Shown here: piece after piece, positions 33,793 through 42,199 of the stretch
Position numbering within the stretch: the first letter of the stretch is position 1
Layout of the letters: each line of letters begins with the position of its first letter
Source of the DNA: JAFECT01 sp964432415
GTDB taxonomy: Bacteria > Pseudomonadota > Alphaproteobacteria > Caulobacterales > Caulobacteraceae
Assembly: GCA_964432415.1 (NCBI GenBank)
Contig: CAYSNW010000017.1
Span: 1-64,000, forward strand
Direction: 5' to 3'
Length of the DNA: 64,000 bases
The notes under the pieces: model-generated
Told to the model about the DNA's origin: nothing
The model's input: only the letters and a program-made list of their open reading frames with translations
The model's database searches: none
Program-made: the position numbers and the translations under genes

Positions 33793-36700
33793 TCAGAACT
33801 CGGCGGTCAGGCCCACGAAGACGTGGCGGCCGAGCTGGTCGTAGATCGAGAAGGTGTTGGGCGTGCCCGTGCCGGTCAGGCCCGAGTCCACGATCGGCGG
33901 GTCCTTGTCGAAGATGTTGTTCACCCCGGCCCTGAGCGTCAAGCCGTCCTTGATCCGCCAGGTCCCCGACAGGTCGAAGTAGTTGATCGCCGGGATGGTC
34001 GCATCGAAGCTGTCATGGGCGCCGTTGGTCAGGCCGGGCTGGCTGGTGTTGCTGTCCAGGTCGGCGGAGCCGATGTAGCGCCAGCGCAGCGACGCCTCCA
34101 TGTTCCACGGCGTCTTCCAGCTCACCCGCGCGGTGTGGCGCCAGCGCGGCAGCGGGGCGGTGAGCGGCGCGGTCAGGGAGCAGACCTTCCCGTAGAGACC
34201 GGCGCAGTTGTAGGTCGGGCCGCCGGGGAGCGGGGTCTTGTTGAAGTCCGTGGTCCAGGTGCCGCTCATGGCGAAGTTCAGGCTGCCGTGGTCACCCATG
34301 CCCAGGTCGGCCAGGCCGACGTGGTAGTTGGCCTCCACGTCATAGCCCGCCGTCGACAGGGTCGCGATGTTGACGCCGGTGGTGGAGATGAAGCCGCCGC
34401 CGGAGACCGAGCTGCCGAACAGGAAGCCGGCCGGGGTCCGCTTGATCAGGTCGCAGTACTGGGCAAGGCCGGTGGCCTCGCAGTTGGCCAGGGTAGTGGA
34501 GGCCGGCACCGAGGAAATCGCCTTGTTGACGGTGATCTTGTACCAGTCGACCGTCAGGTTGAAGTTGGGGATGAAGGTCGGGGTGAACACCAGGCCCAGC
34601 GACTTGGTGTCGGATTCCTCGGGCTTCAGCGAGGCGTTGCCGCCGGTGGCCACCGCGCACTGGTCGGACGGGCAGGGCAGGATCAGGTTGGTGGTGGTGC
34701 CGTTGCCGTACTGGGCCGCGGTGACGCCGGTGCGCTGGCAGGCCGTAAAGCTGGCCAGGGGCGCGGCGCCCTTGGCGCAGTTGTCCGTGAAGGCGGTGGA
34801 GTTGGTCACCACAACCGGGGCGAACAGCTCCAGGATGTTGGGCGCCCGGACCGCCCGCTGGATGGACCCACGCACGCGCAGGTCGTCGTTCGGCGCCCAG
34901 TCCAGAGCCGCCTTGTAGGCGGTGGTGTTGCCGGCCGAGCTGTAGTCCGAAACCCGGTAGCCGCCTTCGAAGCTGAGCTCGCGGGCCAACGGCGCCCCTT
35001 CGATCAGGGGAATGCGGATTTCGCCGAAGGCCTCCTTGACGTTGAACGAGCCGGTGGTGGCGGGCGAGGCGCCGCCGGCGCCGGCCAGGTTGCCGCTGAG
35101 CGACTCCTGGTCGGGTTCGTTCGTCAGGGTCTCGCGCCGGTATTCGGCGCCCAGCGAGACGGCGACGCCGGACTGGGCCCAGGGCGACTTGACCCCGTAC
35201 TTGCCCAGGTCCCCGGTCAGGTTGAAGGAGACCACCTGTTCGGAGGTCGCGCCCTGGGTGGTGCCGGTGTCGGAGATGTAGGCCAGGGCCGCGGGCGTGA
35301 CGCCGCCGTCGCGGAAGAGGTTGTAGGGCACGCACAGGGGGTCGACGCCGCTGACCTTGACCTTGCAGGTGGGGACGCCGCCGACGTTGACGACCTGCAG
35401 GGCGTTGGCGATGTGGCTGATCGACAGGTCGTTGTGCACCGAGCGGTTCAGCTTGGTGAAGCCGTACTGGGCCGACAGGTCGTAGCGCCAGCCGTCGCCG
35501 ATATCGCCGCGCGCGCCGATGACGTCGCGGAAGGTGAAGTGCTCGTAGGAGTACATGCGCGCGCCGCCTTCGACGTTGCGGCGGCCGAGCACCAGGTCGG
35601 CGTTGCCCGAAGCCCCGATGCCGTTGGAGGTGCAGATGGCGTTGACCTCCTGGGCGCTGAGCAGGGGGTTGTCGCAGTTGACCAGGAAGCCGCCGTTCGG
35701 CGCGCCGGCGCCGCTCAGCTGCTGGAAGATGGCCGAGGGGGCCGCGGTCTCGCGGGTGTGGTCGTACATGAAGCTCGAGGTCATGTAGGCCTCGAGCCAG
35801 GGGGCGATCTGGTAGTGGGCCAGCGCCCCGCCCTGGTAGCGGTCGTCGCCCCGGTTCATGGTCAGGTATTCGTTGGAGTTGAACGAGGACGGCGGGGCCG
35901 AGCCGGCCTGGGGCCGGGGCAGGAACGAGGTTCCCACCACGCTGTAGGTCGCGCCGGTGGGGCTGTAGGTGTCGAAGAACAGGTTGGAGTTGGATGAGCC
36001 GGTGCAGGCGCCGACGTTGGCGGTGACCTTCAGCTGGCATTCGGAGAAGTCGCGGCTGCCTTCCAGCACGGGCTTGGCGTTGCGGTAGGACAGGTAGGCG
36101 GTGACGTTGCCCTTGCCGTCGGCGCTGTTGGATCCCATCAGCACCGAAAGGTTGAAGGTCTCGCCGTCGCTGACGTCGCCGTCGGGCAGGTGCAGCGGGC
36201 CGATCTTGTTGGCGGTGATGGCGGCCTTGATGCGCGCCTGCATGTCGCCGTCATGGTTGCTGTGCTGGTTGAAGCCGTACTGGGTGTCGATCTGCAGGCC
36301 TTCGTAGTTCTTCTTCATCACGAAGTTGACCACGCCGGCCAGGGCGTCCGAGCCGTAGACGGCCGAGGCGCCGCCGGTGACCACCTCGATGCGGTCCACC
36401 AGCTGGGAGGGGACGTTGTCGACGTCCGGCGAGGGAAAGCTCGGGTCGCCGGGGGCCAGGCGCTTGCCGTCCTGCAGCACCAGGGTGCGGGCCGATCCCA
36501 GGCCGCGCAGGCTGATGGTGGTCAGGCCGCCGACGCTGGACAGGGCGTTGGGCTGGTTGCCGAATTCGGACACGACCTGGGGCGTGCTTTCCAGCAGGTC
36601 CACGACGTCGGTGGCGCCGGACAGTTTCACGTCCTGGCTGGTCACCGTGGAGATCGGGCTGACGCTCTGCAGGTTCGGGTGCGGGATGCGTGAGCCGGTG

Positions 36701-36828
36701 ACCACCACCTCCTCGACCTTGACGGGGGCGTCGGCCGCGAAGGCCGGCGCCGCGCAGAAGACCGCGAAGGCGCCGGCGCCGATGAAGGTCGAGGCCAGCA
36801 GGCGGCCGCGATGGGATTGTCTGTTCAA
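33793..36828 (-). CDS. TonB-dependent receptor
   Basis: 1011 residues from TTG 36828, chosen because a perfect AGGAGG (36834-36839) sits 5 bases upstream; no ATG is well placed. A signal peptide ends near PAFAADA. The Ton-box region VEEVVVTGSRI is followed by a plug domain (SGATDVVDLLESTPQVVSEFGNQP, LRGLGSARTLVLQDGKRLAP, GGASAVYGSDALAGVVNFVMKKNYEG). The rest is an outer-membrane barrel with a C-terminal phenylalanine (HVFVGLTAEF). It imports an unknown ligand with TonB energy. Many Cys pairs in extracellular loops are notable. Confidence 0.95.
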   Translation of the reverse strand: MNRQSHRGRLLASTFIGAGAFAVFCAAPAFAADAPVKVEEVVVTGSRIPHPNLQSVSPISTVTSQDVKLSGATDVVDLLESTPQVVSEFGNQPNALSSVGGLTTISLRGLGSARTLVLQDGKRLAPGDPSFPSPDVDNVPSQLVDRIEVVTGGASAVYGSDALAGVVNFVMKKNYEGLQIDTQYGFNQHSNHDGDMQARIKAAITANKIGPLHLPDGDVSDGETFNLSVLMGSNSADGKGNVTAYLSYRNAKPVLEGSRDFSECQLKVTANVGACTGSSNSNLFFDTYSPTGATYSVVGTSFLPRPQAGSAPPSSFNSNEYLTMNRGDDRYQGGALAHYQIAPWLEAYMTSSFMYDHTRETAAPSAIFQQLSGAGAPNGGFLVNCDNPLLSAQEVNAICTSNGIGASGNADLVLGRRNVEGGARMYSYEHFTFRDVIGARGDIGDGWRYDLSAQYGFTKLNRSVHNDLSISHIANALQVVNVGGVPTCKVKVSGVDPLCVPYNLFRDGGVTPAALAYISDTGTTQGATSEQVVSFNLTGDLGKYGVKSPWAQSGVAVSLGAEYRRETLTNEPDQESLSGNLAGAGGASPATTGSFNVKEAFGEIRIPLIEGAPLARELSFEGGYRVSDYSSAGNTTAYKAALDWAPNDDLRVRGSIQRAVRAPNILELFAPVVVTNSTAFTDNCAKGAAPLASFTACQRTGVTAAQYGNGTTTNLILPCPSDQCAVATGGNASLKPEESDTKSLGLVFTPTFIPNFNLTVDWYKITVNKAISSVPASTTLANCEATGLAQYCDLIKRTPAGFLFGSSVSGGGFISTTGVNIATLSTAGYDVEANYHVGLADLGMGDHGSLNFAMSGTWTTDFNKTPLPGGPTYNCAGLYGKVCSLTAPLTAPLPRWRHTARVSWKTPWNMEASLRWRYIGSADLDSNTSQPGLTNGAHDSFDATIPAINYFDLSGTWRIKDGLTLRAGVNNIFDKDPPIVDSGLTGTGTPNTFSIYDQLGRHVFVGLTAEF

Positions 36829-37175
36829 GGTTTCCTCCTGAGTTTCCCGGCGGCGAATTGGCCGGCTCCGCGCCGGTCGCCGCCTGGGTAGGCAAGCCTG
36901 GGCGAACACCCAGATGTCGGGAGCTAAACATCAATGGCTAATCGCGACCATTGTTACTTGTAATGTGAAGTTGATGTTGCGGTTCATGTCGCGAAGCGGC
37001 AACAAAATACGACTTTACTACTGAGGAAGTATTTGATTGCAGCGGCGCAAGCACTTCTGTCCAACATCTGGATTCATGCCGGGGGCAACCGGCCTGCGCC
37101 CCGCGGGCAAAGTGGCCCTTTCCGCGAGGCGTCGGCGGCTGGGATGATTGCAGTCGTGGAAATGCCGGGTGCTCC
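36829..37175. promoter_or_regulatory. AT-rich divergent promoter region (receptor / module copy 2)
   Basis: 347 bases without a gene, noticeably richer in A/T between 36925 and 37050. It holds the AGGAGG for the receptor (36834-36839) and a small dyad TTAC-TT-GTAA near 36955. It must contain the promoters of both the receptor and the small-protein/winged-helix module. No known operator could be assigned. Confidence 0.5.
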
Positions 37176-37409
37176 GTGAAGCTTCGCGCCGAAATCGCCA
37201 TCGAGATCGAAGCGGCCGATTACCGGGAGGCGGCCTTGCATCAGCAGGCCCTGGAACAGGTGCTGGCCGGGGTGCGCGGCGCCTATTCGGCCGCGACCCT
37301 GGTGCTCAAGACCCGGCGCGAACGCGTGGCCAAGGGTCCGCGCGCCGGGCGCGAAGGCCTGGCGGTGATCGACACCGCGCCGACATTGGCCGGCTATGAG
37401 GACGGCTGA
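37176..37409 (+). CDS. short basic protein, module copy 2
   Basis: 77 residues from GTG 37176 (MKLRAEIAIEIEAADYREAA). The core aligns with the 85-residue protein at 29313-29570: LR...I-I-A-DYR-AA-HQ-LEQ, then a short strand and a basic stretch (KTRRERVAKGPRAGRE). No known family. The next gene starts 14 bases before its stop. The ribosome site is weak. Confidence 0.72.
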   Translation: MKLRAEIAIEIEAADYREAALHQQALEQVLAGVRGAYSAATLVLKTRRERVAKGPRAGREGLAVIDTAPTLAGYEDG

Positions 37410-37776
37410 GGCGCGCGCCCCCCGCCGGCGCAGCGCCCTGACCGCGGGGCTGGAGCGGCTGCGCCGCGAGCACGGTTTCGCCACCCTGGCGGAGGTGGTC
37501 TGCTTCCTCTACGTCGCCGAGAACGAGGGGCTGAGCGTCAAGCAACTGGCGGCCCTGGCGGGAACCAGCCTGGCCACGGCCTCACGGACCGCCCGCGCCT
37601 TCGCGCCCGCCGCCATGGCCGGAGCCCTGCCGCCCGCGCGGGGCCTGGTCGAGATGCGGCTGCACGGCGCCGACGCGCGCGAACGGCGGCTGTTCCTGAC
37701 CCCCGCGGGCCTGGCTCTGCGCGAGGCGCTGGACGCGGCCATCGCGCGGGGGGATCTCATCGGGGGCGGGGCGTGA
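37396..37776 (+). CDS. MarR-like winged-helix regulator, module copy 2
   Basis: 126 residues. The helix-turn-helix is VVCFLYVAENEGLSVKQLAALAGTSLATASRTARAF, followed by RRLFLTPAGLALREALDAAI, which resembles a MarR wing and last helix. Paralogue of the protein at 29557-29994. It is divergent from the TonB-dependent receptor, which it may regulate. It overlaps the preceding small gene by 14 bases, as in copy 1. Confidence 0.78.
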   Translation: MRTAEARAPRRRSALTAGLERLRREHGFATLAEVVCFLYVAENEGLSVKQLAALAGTSLATASRTARAFAPAAMAGALPPARGLVEMRLHGADARERRLFLTPAGLALREALDAAIARGDLIGGGA

Positions 37777-37828
37777 GGCTGTCGCGTGTGATCAAGCCCG
37801 ATGAACGCGATTGGAGGGCCTGGGGATT

Positions 37829-38013
37829 CCTTCCCCCCTCGAGGGGGAAGGTGGGCCCCGCCAGGGGCTCGGAAGGGGGGCCGCGCCTCGGCCTGCCCCC
37901 AAGAAGCGCCTCCCGCGGCGCGGAGCGACTCCGATCGCACCAACCCATCCAACGTCGGCGCCGCCCCCCATCCGGCTCCTGACGTCGCCACCTTCCCCCT
38001 CGAGGGGGGAAGG
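37829..38013. repeat. composite inverted repeat bounded by 23-base palindromes
   Basis: A 23-base near-palindrome centred on CCCTCGAGGGG and flanked by CCTT/AAGG lies at 37829-37851. Its exact reverse complement lies at 37991-38013. A third copy, identical to the first, is at 61704-61726. The interior is G/C-rich and non-coding. The element fills the 278-base space between module copy 2 and the M13 homologue, which converge. Confidence 0.8.
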
Positions 38014-38054
38014 AACGAGGGTTGGTGGACGATATCGATCGTGAGGACGCCGCC

Positions 38055-40094
38055 TCACCAGATCCGCACGCGCTCCTGGGGCGCCAGGTACATCCGCTGG
38101 CCGGGCTTAACGGCGAAGGCCGCGTACCAGGCGTCGATGTTGGGGGCCGTGCCGTTGACGCGCACGAAGGGCGGGGCGTTGGAGCCGGTGGCGATCTGGT
38201 TGCGGATGAAGGGCTCGCCGAACTTCGCGCGCCACATCTGGGCGCGGCCCAGGAAGAAGCGCTGGTCGCCGCTGTAGCCGTCCAGCACCGCGGGCTTCCG
38301 GCCCTTGAGCCACAGGTGATAGCCGTCCAGCGCGGCCAGGATGCCGCCCTGGTCGTCCATGGCCTCGCCGGCCACCAGGGCGCCGTTGACGTGCAGTCCC
38401 GGCAGGGCCTCCAGGCGCGAGTACTGGGTGACGATCCGCTGCTTCAGAGCCTCGAACCGGCGCGTGTCCTCGGCCGTCCACCAGGGACGCAGCTTGCCGT
38501 CGGTGTCGAACAGACCGCCGCGGTCGTCGATCGACAGCATCATGATCTGGCCGATCAGTGTCCCCACCGCGCCGTAGTTCACCGCCGCGTCGGCGTCGGG
38601 GTCGAAGAACGGCGCCACCAGCAGCGACGCCGGCAACTCGATCGCGTTGATGTCGATGCGGAAGTTGTAGTTCGGGTACTCGGGCGTCATCACCCACTTG
38701 TCGCGGTCGTAGGGCTTGCCCAGTCCGCTGACCTGCTGGCGCCAGACGTAGTCGGCCGCGCGCGCCACGTCGCCGTAGAGGTCGTCGTCGCGGATCACGA
38801 GGCCCCGGTAGTCGTCGAAATGCTCCGGATAGCCGACGTGGATCTGCAGCCGCGCCAGCTTGGCGCGCGCCGCCGTTCGGGTGGCGGGCGACATCCAGGC
38901 GACCCGCTGCAGGCGCCGGTCCAGTCCCTGGCGGATGTAGCCAGCCATCTCCTCCACCCGGGCTTTGGTCTCGGCGGAGAAGTAACGCTTCACGTACAGG
39001 CGTCCCAGCAGGTCCGGGGCGCTGGCCTCGATGACGTCGTCCGCGCCCTGCCGGCCGAAACCGTTCAGCTTGCCGGCGCGGAAGGCGAAGCTGAGCGCAC
39101 TGACCGCGTCCGGCAGCAACTGGGCTCCGTTGTCGGCGGCGGCCAGGGCCTGGCGCGCCTGCAGCACCTCCACCGGCGTGTTCGCGAACACCCGCGCCAG
39201 GGCGGGGAAGGCGTCGCGCGCGTCGATCACCACATGGTCGAGGCCGCTCAGGCCCGCGCCGGCGAAATAGGCCTGCCAGTCGAAGTCCGGCGCCAGGCGT
39301 TCCAGCTCGGCTGTCGACATGGGGTTGATGGTCTTTTTGGCGTCGAGCATCTGCTCGTGGGTCCAGCTGACCTCCGCCACGCGGGTCTCATAGGCGACGA
39401 TCTCGGCGGCGCGTCTCTCCGGTTCGGGCCAGCCGATCATGCGCAGCATGTCGGCGGCATAGGCCTGGTAGGCCCCTTTGATGTCGGCGAGCTTTGGGTC
39501 GGTGTAGAACTCGGGGCCCGGCAGCAGCATGCCGCCCTGGCCGATGAACACGGCGTAGCGGTCCGGATGCTGCGGGTCCTGGCCGATGTTGACCGAGAAC
39601 AGGCCGCGCTGGATCGGCACGCGGCGGCGGCCGTCGCGGGTCGTGCCCGGCCCCTCGACCCAGCCGTCCAGCCGGGCCATGCGCTGGTGGTCGCCCGCCG
39701 CCAGGATGGCGTCGAGTTCGGGCTTCAGCGGCGCCAGACCCTTCTGCTCCACCAGGGCGCGGTCGGCGTAGGCGCGGTAGAAGGCCGCCGCCTTGCCCTC
39801 GGGGCTGTCGGGGTTGAGCGAGCGGTCGGCGGCGGCCTCCTTGAGCAGGCCCACCAGCCGCGCCGGCGCCATGCGGCGGACGTCCTGCCACCAGGCGGAG
39901 TTCTTGCCCGGCGCGAGGCTGGTGCGGTCGAACCAGCCGCCGTTCTGATAGCGGTAGAAGTCGTCGCCGGGCTGGACGCCGCGATCCTGGTCGCCGAGCG
40001 CGATCCCCCAGGCGCCGGTCTGGGGCGCGGCGGCGGCCACGGAGACGCCCAGCAGGGCGCAGGCCGCGGCGGCGATCATCAGGCGACGGTTCAT
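38055..40094 (-). CDS. M13 (neprilysin) family homologue lacking the zinc-binding motif
   Basis: 679 residues with a signal peptide (AAAACALLGVSVAAAAPQ), the usual M13 length. The N-terminal domain is typical (GVQPGDDFYRYQNGGWFDRT). The C-terminal domain keeps IELPASLLVAPFFDPDADAAVNYGAVG, IDDRGGLFDTDGKLRPWW, the GEAMDD Glu (E577), FRVNG-like VRVNGTAPN and the ending YLAPQERVRIW. Where active enzymes have HEITH, residues 516-520 read QIMML, so both zinc histidines and the catalytic Glu are absent. Probably exported and catalytically inactive; it may act as a binding protein or inhibitor of an active paralogue. Confidence 0.92.
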   Translation of the reverse strand: MNRRLMIAAAACALLGVSVAAAAPQTGAWGIALGDQDRGVQPGDDFYRYQNGGWFDRTSLAPGKNSAWWQDVRRMAPARLVGLLKEAAADRSLNPDSPEGKAAAFYRAYADRALVEQKGLAPLKPELDAILAAGDHQRMARLDGWVEGPGTTRDGRRRVPIQRGLFSVNIGQDPQHPDRYAVFIGQGGMLLPGPEFYTDPKLADIKGAYQAYAADMLRMIGWPEPERRAAEIVAYETRVAEVSWTHEQMLDAKKTINPMSTAELERLAPDFDWQAYFAGAGLSGLDHVVIDARDAFPALARVFANTPVEVLQARQALAAADNGAQLLPDAVSALSFAFRAGKLNGFGRQGADDVIEASAPDLLGRLYVKRYFSAETKARVEEMAGYIRQGLDRRLQRVAWMSPATRTAARAKLARLQIHVGYPEHFDDYRGLVIRDDDLYGDVARAADYVWRQQVSGLGKPYDRDKWVMTPEYPNYNFRIDINAIELPASLLVAPFFDPDADAAVNYGAVGTLIGQIMMLSIDDRGGLFDTDGKLRPWWTAEDTRRFEALKQRIVTQYSRLEALPGLHVNGALVAGEAMDDQGGILAALDGYHLWLKGRKPAVLDGYSGDQRFFLGRAQMWRAKFGEPFIRNQIATGSNAPPFVRVNGTAPNIDAWYAAFAVKPGQRMYLAPQERVRIW

Positions 40095-40216
40095 GCGACA
40101 GACTCCGGCAGGCCCGCCGCGATACGCGCGAAGCTCTGCTATGAAGCCTAACAGGAGCGCAGTTCGGGCCTACGGCCACTTCGGCCCGCCGATGGGGGCC
40201 ACTTTCGCGGGCGCGC

Positions 40217-40741
40217 TCAGGTCGCGGGCGGGGCCGAGCCGGCCTTGACGTAGCGGGCGTCGAAGGCGACCCGCCACTGATCGCCGTTGCGCGAGACCTC
40301 GATGACCTGGCGCACGCTGCCGTCCGGGTTCCGGGTCAGGGTGGTGCGGTCATAGTAGACGGCGCCGCTCTGGCCCTCGATCTCGCCCTGAAAGGTCGTG
40401 CTGTCGGCGGTGCGGCGGCGCAGGACCTTGAACTTGATGCCTCCGGGCCGCGCGCTGTCGTTCGTCACCCAGGTCTGGGTCCACAGGTCCTTGCGCGCGT
40501 CGAAGGCGAACAGGCTCTGGCCGGAGTCGGACGGATCCACACCCTGCCACAGCTCAACCACCGCGCAGCCGTTCTGCTCGCGGGTGACCCGGTCATGGCC
40601 GGCCCGCTGGCCCTGGGCGTAGACGTCCCAGTCGCCGACCCAGAAGTCCAGGGCGCGGGCGGCCTCGGTGGCGCGACAGGGCGCGGCGGGCGGCGCGGCG
40701 GCCGGCGCCGGGGCGGCGAGCATCAGCAGGAGGGCGAGCAT
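40217..40741 (-). CDS. exported DUF1579-like protein
   Basis: 174 residues with a signal peptide (LALLLMLAAPAPAAA). It contains ALDFWVGDWDVYAQG and a beta-rich body (VVELWQGVDPSDSGQSLFAFD, WTQTWVTND), typical of DUF1579-like lipocalin-shaped proteins. A cysteine pair C22/C59 could form a disulfide. Divergent from a paralogue starting at 40918; both share the DFW-G-W motif and a WTQ(T/L)WV strand. Function unknown. Confidence 0.75.
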   Translation of the reverse strand: MLALLLMLAAPAPAAAPPAAPCRATEAARALDFWVGDWDVYAQGQRAGHDRVTREQNGCAVVELWQGVDPSDSGQSLFAFDARKDLWTQTWVTNDSARPGGIKFKVLRRRTADSTTFQGEIEGQSGAVYYDRTTLTRNPDGSVRQVIEVSRNGDQWRVAFDARYVKAGSAPPAT

Positions 40742-40917
40742 GGGGGCGTTCCTGGTGGACGACGGCGCCGATCAGACGCCGCATCCGGGGCGCCGCGCAA
40801 GCGCCAAGGTGGCCCCTCTCAGAGCTCCGAAGTGGCTGTCGCGCCGGGGGGATTCCGCCTCTAGGGCTGGGGGTTCGTCGGCGCCGCCGGGGAAACACTG
40901 ATGGCGGAGGAACCTCC

Positions 40918-41433
40918 ATGCATCTGCTCACCGCGCTGGCGGCCGCGGCCGTGACGGCGGCTCAACCCACGCCGCCCGCGCCCGCCGCAGCGCCGGCCAA
41001 GCCCTGCTCGACCCCCGGCCATCACAGCTGGGATTTCTGGCTGGGATCGTGGCGGGTCACGGGCCTGGACGGGTCGTTCAAGGGGACCAACGAGATTACC
41101 CTGGCGCCCAGCGGCTGCGGCCTGGTCGAGAACTGGACCAGCGCGGGCGGGGGCAAGGGAACCAGCCTGAACGTCTACGATCCGGTGCGTCAGACCTGGA
41201 CCCAGCTCTGGGTCGCGCCCGGCTACATGATCCGCATGGAGGGGCCGGTGGACGCCAAGGGCGCGGTGACCATGAGCGGGGTGATCGGCTACTTCCAGCG
41301 CAAGGTCGAGCACCCGTTCAAGGCGGCCTGGACCGCGCAGCCGGACGGCTCGGTGAAGCAGGAATTCTGGGAACAGGACCCGGCGACGGGGCAGTGGGCG
41401 GTCTGGTTCACGGGAATCTACCGCCGGCCGTGA
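40918..41433 (+). CDS. exported DUF1579-like protein, paralogue
   Basis: 171 residues with a short signal peptide (LLTALAAAAVTAAQP) and GGAGG before the ATG. WDFWLGSWRVTGLDG, GCGLVENWTSAGGGKGTSLNVYDP and WTQLWVAPG match the neighbour at 40217-40741, so the pair arose by inverted duplication or ancient duplication with inversion. Periplasmic, function unknown. The end of the gene runs directly into the inverted-repeat cluster. Confidence 0.78.
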   Translation: MHLLTALAAAAVTAAQPTPPAPAAAPAKPCSTPGHHSWDFWLGSWRVTGLDGSFKGTNEITLAPSGCGLVENWTSAGGGKGTSLNVYDPVRQTWTQLWVAPGYMIRMEGPVDAKGAVTMSGVIGYFQRKVEHPFKAAWTAQPDGSVKQEFWEQDPATGQWAVWFTGIYRRP

Positions 41434-41450
41434 GGGTGGCCCCGAGTCTT

Positions 41451-41546
41451 GTCCGTGTGGTCCGTGTGGTCTGTGGACAATCTCTTGAACGGCGGCGGCG
41501 GCTGAACCCAAGAAATTTGTCCACGGACCACACAGACCACACGGAC
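41451..41546. repeat. inverted repeat A1 of the intergenic cluster
   Basis: Two 30-base arms (41451-41480 and 41517-41546) are reverse complements at 28 positions. They consist of GTCCGTGTGG/GTCTGTGG units that run into GACAAT. The spacer is 36 bases. Transcribed, it would fold into a long hairpin just after the DUF1579-like gene. Confidence 0.85.
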
Positions 41547-41595
41547 ATCGCGGTTCCGCCGGCCGGCATGGCGGCGGTTTACGCGAAGGATTCTA

Positions 41596-41732
41596 TCCAC
41601 GGAAGGACACGGAAAGACACGGACACAGCGGATCTGCTTCCGGCGTAGCCGGATCAGGAAATGAACGCCGCTTCGCGGCAGAGAGCGCTGTTTGCTCGAC
41701 CGCTTCCGTGTCTTTCCGTGTCCTTCCGTGGA
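41596..41732. repeat. inverted repeat A2 of the intergenic cluster
   Basis: Arms 41596-41623 and 41705-41732 are perfect 28-base reverse complements made of TCCACGGA/AGGACACGGA/AAGACACGGA units. The spacer is 81 bases and contains GCCGCTTCGCGGC. The right arm is followed by CAATTCTTCTC, like the other elements. Confidence 0.88.
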
Positions 41733-41758
41733 CAATTCTTCTCTTGCGACGGAGGGGT

Positions 41759-42166
41759 TCAGCCTCGCGAGCTGAAGGCCCAGACGTTGCCGAAGGGGTC
41801 TTCGACGGAGCCGTAGCGGTCGCCCCAGAACTGGAGTTCGACGGGCATCTTGACCGTGCAGCCCGCCGCGATGGCGCGGTCGGCCCAGGCGTCGGCGCTG
41901 TCGACGGGCAGCATGACGTTGAAGCCCTGGGGCTCCTTCCACGGCACGCCGTGCTCGGGGAAGCAGTCGCTCATCATCACCGAGGCGCCGTTGATGTAGA
42001 GGTGGGCGTGCATCAGGCGCGTGCCGTCCTGGGTCGGCATGATCGCCGCGACCTCGGCAGCGAAGGCCTTCTTGTAGAACTCGACGGCGGCGTGGCCGTC
42101 CTTGATGGCGAAATAGGGCACCGCGCCGCTCTTGATCTCGGCGGGGGCGGGGGCAGCGTCAGTCAT
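41759..42166 (-). CDS. VOC (glyoxalase/PhnB-like) protein
   Basis: 135 residues of a single PhnB-like VOC domain: AVPYFAIKDGHAAVEFYKKAF, MHAHLYINGASVMMSD, GFNVMLPVDSADAWADRAIAAGC, and DRYGSVEDPFGNVWAFSSR. Such proteins are cytosolic and may bind metal or small molecules. It is the third gene of a YciI-ECF-VOC operon, 33 bases after the sigma factor gene. Exact substrate unknown. Confidence 0.9.
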   Translation of the reverse strand: MTDAAPAPAEIKSGAVPYFAIKDGHAAVEFYKKAFAAEVAAIMPTQDGTRLMHAHLYINGASVMMSDCFPEHGVPWKEPQGFNVMLPVDSADAWADRAIAAGCTVKMPVELQFWGDRYGSVEDPFGNVWAFSSRG

Positions 42167-42199
42167 GGTCGTGTCTCCTTGGGTCGAAGGTGAAGGGGC

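Noticed and set aside
33823..35997. Plus-strand frame opposite the TonB-dependent receptor
   Set aside because: Shadow frame; Val/Gly/Arg-rich with no protein-like pattern.
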